From Candidatus Stahliibacteriota bacterium (lineage in GTDB: Bacteria > Hydrothermota > Tepidihabitantia > B3-TA06): a stretch of 10,581 nt of DNA. A model generated the notes under the pieces. The model saw only the letters and a list, made by a program, of their open reading frames with translations. It ran no database searches and had not been told where the DNA came from. Each line of letters starts with the position of its first letter. The first letter of the stretch is position 1. The position numbers were made by a program, and so were the translations under genes. Shown in pieces: positions 6,033 through 10,581 of this stretch. The stretch covers positions 1 to 10,581 of the forward strand of contig JAUVJT010000062.1 in NCBI GenBank assembly GCA_030592225.1, in the 5' to 3' direction.

Positions 6033-7288
6033 CGTAGCACCACCGCTTTGTGCGTTACGCTTACGTCTCCTGCATCAAGGCGAATAAAGTAGACGCCCGG
6101 GGTCAGGTCGGCGGTGATAGTGACCTCGCTAACCCCTCGAACATTCATGCGGTACTGGATTCTACCTGCCGCGTCGTAGACCGATATTATACCAAGCTGG
6201 CCTACGGGCAGAGCGTAGGATACGCGCAAGTAGTTCGGAGTGATGGGGTTAAGAAGTTCCATGGAGGTTCCGGGGAACTCAGGCGAATCATGGCAGACCG
6301 AGCAGAACAGGTTAAGCGAGAGCCGGTCGTCGGCGTCGCTCTCGTCAGGTGTCATGACCGTGTACACGGTGAGCACGTGCTCAAACGGGTAAAAGGGTAT
6401 AAACTCGGCGAAGGTGACCGTATCCTCGGTGTCGCCTTCCAACGACCACGGCAGGGTGTCGATGTAGGCAATGAAGGTGCTGTCTTCAATCACCGCAATC
6501 ACCAGGAACGAATCCGCGTTCTCGCGGCCAAAGTTCTTGATTCGCGCCATGGGCACGTAAGGGGTGTCAACCGTAAACGAAGCCTCGGAGATTATCTCCT
6601 TTACCCCCACGTCGTAGTCGGCATAACCCATAAGGCGGATGCCATCCCAGTAAACCTTCTGGCCGTACCACTTGTTAACATCATACCATGATCCCCACCC
6701 CAATAGCAAGAAAGAATCAACCGTTGACTGCGGATCATGGCTGGCGCCTAAATCTGTTTTGAGGTTTCGGGCGTATTCTTCCCAAAGGGTATCATCAGGC
6801 ATATCAGAAGACACCCTCTGCCACCGATCTATGATGCCAAAATTAAAATCAGGGTTTTCAAATGAATATCCCCACTGGAACCAATTTACAGAAGAAGCAT
6901 CCAGAAAGAGACCAGTTACAAAAAGTAAGGTTAATACTTGGCTTTCTCTATAACCTATAACTTTCTGGTTCCAGATCAAACTGTCAAGGTCTTCTATTTT
7001 CTTGTTATCAAAACTATATACAACCATAGCCGAGTCAAAACCCGCACCTATAAACCAAGCTGCGGGTGTTTTAGTATCGCAAGAAGCGGAGAAAGCCCCT
7101 TCTAGGAAACTTTCTGGATCGTGCCTGCTTGCTTGAGCGGAATCCTCTTCTACAGTTCCCCACTTGCTACCCGCCCTGGTAACCCACACACTGTCATCTT
7201 TCTCGAAGCTGTGGTCCTTAATGAGATTGACCGTCTCAAGGCCGAAAACAAGTACGGGAACCAGGAACAAAACACTCAAACGCCTCAT
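6029..7288 (-). CDS. Secreted multidomain protein: jelly-roll-like, CARDB-like and sorting-tail domains (419 aa)
   Basis: The signal peptide is RRLSVLFLVPVLVFG (cleavage near residue 16). Residues about 20-224 resemble a carbohydrate-binding-type jelly roll: they open with NLIKDHSFEKDD and end in VYWDGIRLMGY, a common last strand in such modules. Residues about 225-328 resemble a CARDB/Ig-like domain (YDVGVKEII, PMARIKNFGRENADSF, EHVLTVYTV). A linker with CSVCH (329-333) follows, then a T9SS/FlgD-like tail from about 345 (NPITPNYLRVSYALP, VYDAAGRIQYRM, LTPGVYFIRLDAG, VTHKAVVLR). The start has GAGGAG about six bases upstream. The protein is presumably exported and surface-attached or released; what it binds is unknown. 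The tail sequence differs from that of the two larger paralogues. Part of the jelly-roll region (6841-7020) is markedly AT-rich, near 33% GC. Confidence 0.85.
   Translation of the reverse strand: MRRLSVLFLVPVLVFGLETVNLIKDHSFEKDDSVWVTRAGSKWGTVEEDSAQASRHDPESFLEGAFSASCDTKTPAAWFIGAGFDSAMVVYSFDNKKIEDLDSLIWNQKVIGYRESQVLTLLFVTGLFLDASSVNWFQWGYSFENPDFNFGIIDRWQRVSSDMPDDTLWEEYARNLKTDLGASHDPQSTVDSFLLLGWGSWYDVNKWYGQKVYWDGIRLMGYADYDVGVKEIISEASFTVDTPYVPMARIKNFGRENADSFLVIAVIEDSTFIAYIDTLPWSLEGDTEDTVTFAEFIPFYPFEHVLTVYTVMTPDESDADDRLSLNLFCSVCHDSPEFPGTSMELLNPITPNYLRVSYALPVGQLGIISVYDAAGRIQYRMNVRGVSEVTITADLTPGVYFIRLDAGDVSVTHKAVVLR
6042..6100. repeat. Direct repeat, sorting-tail copy 2
   Basis: This is the intact partner of 5514-5572, encoding the last residues of the 419-aa protein (about GVYFIRL to HKAVV). 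The pair would permit deletion of the 123-aa gene by homologous recombination. Confidence 0.88.
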
Positions 7289-7324
7289 AACAACTCCTCA
7301 TTGTTTGGTATTCACATATGGTTA

Positions 7325-7352
7325 ATCCTAGTCTTTTTATCGTGTTTGTCAA
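7325..7352 (-). promoter_or_regulatory. Promoter of the 419-aa secreted-protein gene
   Basis: On the minus strand TTGACA (7352-7347), a 16-bp spacer and TAGGAT (7330-7325) form a plausible sigma-70 promoter, with transcription expected near 7318. This gives a leader of about 30 bases carrying GAGGAG before the ATG at 7288. Confidence 0.6.
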
Positions 7353-7369
7353 GGCCGTAAATAATAACT

Positions 7370-7487
7370 CCTCTCTCCCTCCGGGAGAGAGGTTGGGAGT
7401 GAGGGAGGAGTTAATCCCTCACCCTCATCGGTAAAGCATTATGCGCTCACCCCCTCTACCTCTCCTTCGGAGAGGTAGGTGGAGGGG
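7370..7487. repeat. REP/MITE-like cluster of three inverted repeats in the gene-free stretch 7353-7647
   Basis: Three hairpins lie next to each other. CTCTCTCCC pairs with GGGAGAGAG (7371-7379, 7383-7391, 3-base loop). GTGAGGGA pairs with TCCCTCAC (7399-7406, 7415-7422). TACCTCTCC pairs with GGAGAGGTA (7457-7465, 7469-7477), with an outer CCCCTC/GAGGGG (7451-7456, 7482-7487). The outer hairpins are variations of the same CCTCTCC/GGAGAGG theme in the same order. This composition is typical of short interspersed palindromic elements seen in many bacterial genomes. No gene is supported here, and no transposase is nearby. A further TTCGTCAC direct repeat occurs at 7492 and 7512. Confidence 0.65.
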
Positions 7488-7560
7488 TACATTCGTCACC
7501 ATTACATGCAGTTCGTCACTAAGTAGCCCGGTTAGGAACGATGCCCCGAAATTTGACCAC

Positions 7561-7615
7561 CTTTTGGGTAGCTTTTGGGTATCTTTTGACCAGCTTTTGG
7601 CCAGCTTTTTATTTG
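7561..7615. repeat. Five tandem 11-bp units with phased CTTTT tracts
   Basis: CTTTT occurs at 7561, 7572, 7583, 7594 and 7605, exactly 11 bases apart. The units are CTTTTGGGTAG, CTTTTGGGTAT, CTTTTGACCAG, CTTTTGGCCAG and a degenerate CTTTTTATTTG. The last unit runs into the TTGACA box at 7613. Because 11 is not a multiple of three, the array does not behave like protein-coding repeat DNA. One T-tract per helical turn directly upstream of a promoter suggests DNA bending or an UP-element-like contact, or a stack of binding sites. Confidence 0.85.
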
Positions 7616-7641
7616 ACATCTCATGCCTGTGTGCGTATGAT
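7613..7641 (+). promoter_or_regulatory. Promoter of the PH-domain gene (leaderless)
   Basis: TTGACA (7613-7618), a 17-bp spacer and TATGAT (7636-7641) make a near-consensus promoter. The expected transcription start is about 7648, which is the A of the ATG. There is no Shine-Dalgarno sequence between promoter and start codon, so the mRNA appears to be leaderless. Confidence 0.7.
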
Positions 7642-7647
7642 TTCTGC

Positions 7648-8181
7648 ATGGATTTTGAAACAGCCCCGCTCGATAAGTTCAACCGCATTTCCGCACCGGT
7701 GGCGCTGATCGTCATTCTTATTCTGCTCCTGCTCCCCCTGTTCATCTTTGAGACCATGTTAGATATTTCTATAAAAGACACGTGGTGGTTCTTCCTGCTG
7801 CCTATCCCGTTGATGGCTGCGGCGTTCCTCATCGCCTACGGGTTCGCCCCGGCAGGCTATGAGATAACCGAGACCGAACTCATCATTCGCCGTAAAGCGT
7901 TTGGCAAAAAGCGCTATCTACTGACCTCGTTCACCGGAATCGAAGAGGCGGGCACCGACTTCAAACCCCTGCTCCAGCGGCGCTCCGGTTCATCAGGCTT
8001 TTTCGGCTACTACGGAACCTTTCGTAATTCCAAGTGGGGCAAATACGAGGCTTACTGCACTAACGCCAGGGAATCGGTGGTTCTTTTGGGAAAAAGGCCG
8101 GTGGTGATCTCACCCAAGTCGCCTGAGTTTTTTTCTGATATCGTGGAAGCCAAAATCAAGCAGTTGGCCAGAACCGGATAA
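7648..8181 (+). CDS. Membrane protein with bacterial PH-like domain (177 aa)
   Basis: Two hydrophobic segments (about residues 16-36, APVALIVILILLLLPLFIF, and 46-66, WFFLLPIPLMAAAFLIAYGF) are followed by a cytosolic or surface domain. That domain resembles the bacterial pleckstrin-homology family PF10882 (bPH_5): YEITETELIIRRKAFGKK, the glycine-aromatic block GFFGYYGTFRNSKWGKYEAY, CTNARESVVLLGKRPVVISP, and FFSDIVEAKIKQL at the end. The frame is open 69 codons further upstream, but that part crosses the palindromes and the 11-bp array. I therefore place the start at the ATG at 7648, next to a promoter. Proteins of this family are small membrane-anchored domains of poorly known role. It is monocistronic. 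The family call is by motif only. Confidence 0.8.
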   Translation: MDFETAPLDKFNRISAPVALIVILILLLLPLFIFETMLDISIKDTWWFFLLPIPLMAAAFLIAYGFAPAGYEITETELIIRRKAFGKKRYLLTSFTGIEEAGTDFKPLLQRRSGSSGFFGYYGTFRNSKWGKYEAYCTNARESVVLLGKRPVVISPKSPEFFSDIVEAKIKQLARTG

Positions 8182-8212
8182 AAAAGGAAGGCCCCGCCTT
8201 ACGGCAGGGCCT
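8182..8212 (-). terminator. Terminator of the 98-aa gene, possibly serving both strands
   Basis: AGGCCC (8189-8194) pairs with GGGCCT (8207-8212), and inside it GCC/GGC closes a TTAC loop beyond one mismatch. Read on the minus strand the stem is followed by TTCCTTTTTT, a good rho-independent signal for the 98-aa gene, 80 bases after its stop. On the plus strand the hairpin lies 8 bases after the stop of the PH-domain gene but lacks a T-run there, so termination in that direction would be weak. Confidence 0.75.
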
Positions 8213-8292
8213 GTACTATTGGGAGGAGTGCGGATAATCCCTGCTCCCCCATACCATCAATTAGAACGAGGGAAAACTAAGTCAAACGACTT

Positions 8293-8589
8293 TTATTCTT
8301 CTTCAAAGAAACCGTCAAACAACCGCTCGATGCGTCTCGTCGGTTTAAAGAAACGCGTATTGGCCCATTCATTGTCTACGACACGGTGATAGGTGCCAAG
8401 CACCTGCACGAAACCGCGCGTATCGCCGTGATCGTCCTGGGAAAGAACGGTCAGTACCTTTCCGTTTCGCGAAAGTTCCTCGGCGCCTTCTCTCAGCAGG
8501 GCTGCAATCCTCGGATCGTATCCCCCAATCTGTTTTAAAACCATCACCCGTGCGCCATTCTTTTTTGTCTCTTTACGGCGTATGCTCAT
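8293..8589 (-). CDS. Unrecognised small protein (98 aa)
   Basis: I do not recognise the family. The N-terminus is strongly basic (RRKETKKNGAR). The middle has a helix-like DPRIAALLREGAEELSRNGK followed by a strand-like VLTVLSQ, and then GFVQVLGTYHRVVDNEWANT. The C-terminus is RRIERLFDGFFEEE, ending in three glutamates. No signal peptide, membrane helix or cysteine is seen. The start ATG at 8589 has AGGAG seven bases upstream. A terminator follows the gene. I see no convincing promoter in the 95 bases upstream, so it may be cotranscribed with the SpoIIAA-like gene. It is probably a soluble cytoplasmic protein of unknown function. Confidence 0.7.
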   Translation of the reverse strand: MSIRRKETKKNGARVMVLKQIGGYDPRIAALLREGAEELSRNGKVLTVLSQDDHGDTRGFVQVLGTYHRVVDNEWANTRFFKPTRRIERLFDGFFEEE

Positions 8590-8684
8590 GATCGTTCTCC
8601 TAATTCAACAGTGAGCCGCGAACGAGCAGCTCTGTACGTTTCCCTCTGCAATCAATTACCACCAGCCTCTTCGTAAACCTCACC

Positions 8685-9056
8685 TCAATTAGCATTGGCA
8701 GAACCCAGCAGCCACTCCAGGGCTTCATCCTCCCCGACAAAGAATCTGGTATCGGCATGCGAAGCCAGATGCTTTTGGAGCATTATTCCAACTATCTTCA
8801 CTTCAGGCCGGTTGCATACCAGAGCTACTTTTTCGACCCCTGCTTGACGAAGCTGCCCTACGAGCCTATCTCGCTCGTCTTCGTCAGGGAACGACTCGAT
8901 TTGCGAAAGATCTATAATCGCCTTTTCCAATTGGTGGCCATTCATACGGCTCTGGCATTGATCGCATAATTCCTTAAAATCCGCCCCATTGCAGTGCCCC
9001 ATGAATCGCAATCCCAGTATACGGTTCTCCTCGTTAATCCAAACGCCGTGTTTCAT
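8685..9056 (-). CDS. SpoIIAA-like (STAS/SEC14-type) domain protein (123 aa)
   Basis: It resembles the SpoIIAA-like family PF11964. An N-terminal strand pair (VWINEENRILGLRFMGHCNG) leads to a helix (ADFKELCDQCQSRM), then the strand KAIIDLSQIESFPDE, the helix RDRLVGQLRQAG, the strand VEKVALVCNRPEVKIV, the helix GIMLQKHLAS and a final DTRFFVGEDEALEWL. The ending with RFF and EALEWL is characteristic of that family. I chose the ATG at 9056 because GGAG lies seven bases upstream. The frame stays open to a TTG at 9137, but that extension crosses a perfect inverted repeat and has no ribosome site. Proteins of this family are soluble; some have a lipid-binding-like fold. No partner kinase or anti-sigma factor is adjacent, so its role is open. 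Confidence 0.75.
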   Translation of the reverse strand: MKHGVWINEENRILGLRFMGHCNGADFKELCDQCQSRMNGHQLEKAIIDLSQIESFPDEDERDRLVGQLRQAGVEKVALVCNRPEVKIVGIMLQKHLASHADTRFFVGEDEALEWLLGSANAN

Positions 9057-9075
9057 GCTAAAACTCCATATAGGG

Positions 9076-9132
9076 GCCGCCCGGCGAACTCGCCAAAGAT
9101 CGCCGGCGCCGAGAATAGACATACCGGGCGGC
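9076..9132. promoter_or_regulatory. Structured leader upstream of the SpoIIAA-like gene
   Basis: GCCGCCCGG (9076-9084) and CCGGGCGGC (9124-9132) are a perfect 9-bp inverted repeat separated by 39 bases. Within it are a GGCG/CGCC hairpin (9083-9094) and an 8-bp palindrome CGCCGGCG (9101-9108). In the minus-strand transcript this would fold just upstream of the ribosome site. It does not match a riboswitch class that I recognise. It could alternatively be a protein-binding site. Confidence 0.5.
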
Positions 9133-9193
9133 AACAAACCGTACTTTCACTAAATTGAATTTCTGCACAAATGTTCTCCGCAGTCATGTGTTA

Positions 9194-9221
9194 ATTCTGT
9201 GCAAAATAAGCCGACGGTCAA
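9194..9221 (-). promoter_or_regulatory. Possible promoter of the SpoIIAA-like and 98-aa genes
   Basis: On the minus strand TTGACC (9221-9216), a 16-bp spacer and CAGAAT (9199-9194) have the spacing seen elsewhere in the window but a weaker -10 box. Use of this site would give a leader of about 130 bases including the inverted repeat at 9076-9132. The rest of the gene-free stretch 9057-9360 shows nothing else I can support, and no clear terminator for the response-regulator gene. Confidence 0.4.
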
Positions 9222-9360
9222 TAGGATAGATACCCTATGCCTGCGACTACGCCAAAAACCTTATTAAGAATTGTTCGATTTAGCGGGGAAAGTGCCCAAG
9301 ATATAAAGACTTAGATGATATCCCGAAGGATTTTATTCTCTACTAAAGACCCAAAAACGG

Positions 9361-10014
9361 TTAAACAATACCCTTAGTAATCGCGTAGCGGGTGAGTTCG
9401 GCAGTGGAATGCACGCCCAGCTTTTCCATGATATGAGCCCGGTGGGTTTGAACCGTCTTGAAGCTTATCTTGAGTATCTCCGAAATCTGGCGACTGGTAT
9501 AGCCGTCGGCGATGAGCTTGAGTATCTGGCGCTCCCTCGCGGTCAGCTTGGCGGGACCGTGACGAGCGGAACGAGGCGACCCGGTCTGCAGCTGGCGGCG
9601 CAGCTTCTCAGATACCGTAGGTGAAAGAAAGGTGGAGCCGCGATACACGCTGCGTACCGCCGCGACCAAATCAGATACCACCACGTCTTTGAGTATATAG
9701 CCTGAAACCCCTATCTTGAACGAGTCCATGATGTACTCCTCATCGTCGTACATGGACAGGATAAGAATGCGGGTTTCGGGATGTTTCTCGAGTATCTTCC
9801 TGGACACCTCCACACCGGAAAGCAAGGGCAAGGCCATATCGAGTATGACTACGTCCGGCTCGCTATCCAGGCAGGCCTGAACGCCTTTAAGGCCATCGGC
9901 AGCCTCGCCTACGATCTCCATGTCGGGCTCCTGCTCGAGGAGTGCACGTATGCCTTTACGAACGACCGTGTGGTCATCCACCAGAAGAATTCTTATCTTA
10001 TCTTTTTCTGCCAT
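9361..10014 (-). CDS. NarL/LuxR-family response regulator (217 aa)
   Basis: The N-terminal receiver domain (about residues 7-122) has the acidic pair Asp13-Asp14 (LLVDDH), the phosphorylation site Asp59 (VVILDMALP), Ser86 (ILILSMYDD), Tyr105 and the conserved Lys108 (GYILKDV). A short linker follows, then a LuxR-type helix-turn-helix (about 154-215: LTARERQILKLIADGYTSRQ, then ISEILKISFKTVQTHRAHIM). This is a complete, canonical transcription regulator that should be activated by phosphotransfer from the kinase encoded just upstream. The start ATG has GGAG about seven bases upstream, and the gap to the kinase stop is 15 bases, so the two form an operon. The target genes cannot be read from the sequence. 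Confidence 0.95.
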   Translation of the reverse strand: MAEKDKIRILLVDDHTVVRKGIRALLEQEPDMEIVGEAADGLKGVQACLDSEPDVVILDMALPLLSGVEVSRKILEKHPETRILILSMYDDEEYIMDSFKIGVSGYILKDVVVSDLVAAVRSVYRGSTFLSPTVSEKLRRQLQTGSPRSARHGPAKLTARERQILKLIADGYTSRQISEILKISFKTVQTHRAHIMEKLGVHSTAELTRYAITKGIV

Positions 10015-10029
10015 TGCTTCTCCAAACCA

Positions 10030-10581
10030 TTACTTCTCCAGTTTATCCGAATTCAGGGATATTTCAACCTTTATGCGCATCTTCGTCCCTTTGTTCGGGG
10101 ACGAACTCAACTCTATCTTTCCTCCGATGAGAGCGACACGTTCATGAATTGACCTCAAGCCTACTCCCTTGGATTCAGCCATGACTTTGGCAACGTCAAA
10201 CCCCCTGCCGTCATCGGCAACACTTAGCGTAAGAGTCGGGGACGAGTATTCGAATCTTACGGTAATCTCATCGGCTTCGGCGTGTTTTACCGCATTGTTA
10301 ACCGCCTCCTGAATTATTCGGTAAAGCATGATCTCAGTATCAGGGTCGGCGCGGGGGAATTCCTCCTCGCCCTCTATTACAAAACTTACTCCAGCGCCCT
10401 CGGCCACGGACCGGGCAAGTGCGCGAACCGCGGCGGCAAGACCCAAATTATCGAGCGCCGGCGGACGCAGCTCGTAGGAAAGATCCCGTATGAACTTCTG
10501 CGCCTCCTTGACCATCTCCCTGGTATCGCTCAAACGCTCCTTGATTTGCGGATCACAGTTAAGTTCGGGAACGGAAAGCGC
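10030..10581 (-). CDS. NarL-type sensor histidine kinase, C-terminal part (partial, 183 codons visible)
   Basis: The frame is open to the window edge, so only the C-terminal part is seen. It begins late in a HisKA_3-type dimerisation region (AQKFIRDLSYELRPPALDNL, the segment that follows the phosphorylated histidine in this family). A HATPase_c domain follows: N box QEAVNNAVKHAEADEI, G1 box DDGRGFD, and G2 box GVGLRSIHERVALIGG, and then GTKMRIKVEI near the end. The phosphoacceptor histidine and any sensor or membrane domain lie beyond 10581. It pairs with the response regulator 15 bases downstream. The signal it senses is unknown. Confidence 0.93.
   Translation of the reverse strand, partial: ALSVPELNCDPQIKERLSDTREMVKEAQKFIRDLSYELRPPALDNLGLAAAVRALARSVAEGAGVSFVIEGEEEFPRADPDTEIMLYRIIQEAVNNAVKHAEADEITVRFEYSSPTLTLSVADDGRGFDVAKVMAESKGVGLRSIHERVALIGGKIELSSSPNKGTKMRIKVEISLNSDKLEK

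Noticed and set aside
6050..6691. Plus-strand open frame of 213 codons opposite the 419-aa gene
   Set aside because: It is antisense to a coherent multidomain protein, without its own start signals.
7561..7615. CRISPR-like or replication iteron array
   Set aside because: The units are only 11 bp, directly adjacent and degenerate, with no spacers, cas genes, rep gene or DnaA boxes nearby.
7441..7647. 69-codon N-terminal extension of the PH-domain protein
   Set aside because: It would translate a palindrome, the 11-bp phased array and the promoter; no ribosome site precedes it.
7425..7832. Minus-strand 135-codon open frame across the palindromes and the PH-domain gene
   Set aside because: It crosses REP-like hairpins and the 11-bp array and runs antisense to the better-supported membrane protein.
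9057..9137. TTG-initiated extension of the SpoIIAA-like protein by 27 residues
   Set aside because: No Shine-Dalgarno site precedes the TTG, and the domain begins at the ATG at 9056 with a good site in front.
9305..9360. Possible terminator after the response regulator (ATCC/GGAT around TTCG)
   Set aside because: The stem is only 4 bp and no T-run follows on the minus strand.

Overview
The window looks like chromosomal DNA from an uncultivated or little-studied bacterium of moderate GC content. Three intact genes encode secreted proteins with a C-terminal tail of the T9SS/FlgD-Ig type (pattern: VFDATGR ... PAGVYFVRL ... VLIVR). Such tails are typical of the FCB group and of candidate phyla such as WOR-3/Stahlbacteria. 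That placement is an inference from protein style; there is no rRNA or tRNA to confirm it.

Layout: (1) 1-487, minus strand: the first codons of a probable SPFH/stomatin gene and, upstream of it, an nfeD gene. (2) 577-4246, minus strand: two tandem paralogous genes for secreted proteins (541 and 564 aa), each with its own promoter, Shine-Dalgarno leader and terminator; the cassette ends are nearly identical while the gene interiors have diverged. (3) 4263-5503, plus strand: hisC (histidinol-phosphate aminotransferase) alone, with its own promoter and terminator; its promoter is back-to-back with that of the 564-aa gene. (4) 5501-7352: a fossil of a sorting-domain tail, an unrecognised 123-aa gene, and a convergent 419-aa secreted protein (jelly-roll-like, CARDB-like and sorting domains) whose stop codon overlaps that of the 123-aa gene within a CTAG tetramer. 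(5) 7353-7647: no gene; it holds REP/MITE-like hairpins and a five-copy 11-bp phased repeat directly in front of a promoter. (6) 7648-8181: a two-helix membrane protein with a bacterial PH-like domain, apparently translated from a leaderless mRNA. (7) 8189-9221, minus strand: a 98-aa unknown gene and a SpoIIAA-like (STAS/SEC14) gene with a structured leader. (8) 9361-10581, minus strand: a NarL/LuxR-type response regulator and the C-terminal part of its histidine kinase.

Most genes appear to be in short transcription units. Six promoters on both strands can be read as TTGAC(A/G), a 16-bp spacer, then a TANNNT-type -10, which suggests a consistent housekeeping sigma preference. The secreted proteins probably use the Sec pathway followed by a C-terminal-tail-dependent step; no secretion machinery for that step is visible here. 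I see no clear defence system, CRISPR array or transposase. The least explained items are the 123-aa gene flanked by copies of a sorting-tail sequence, the homogenised tandem secreted-protein cassettes, and the phased T-tract array.
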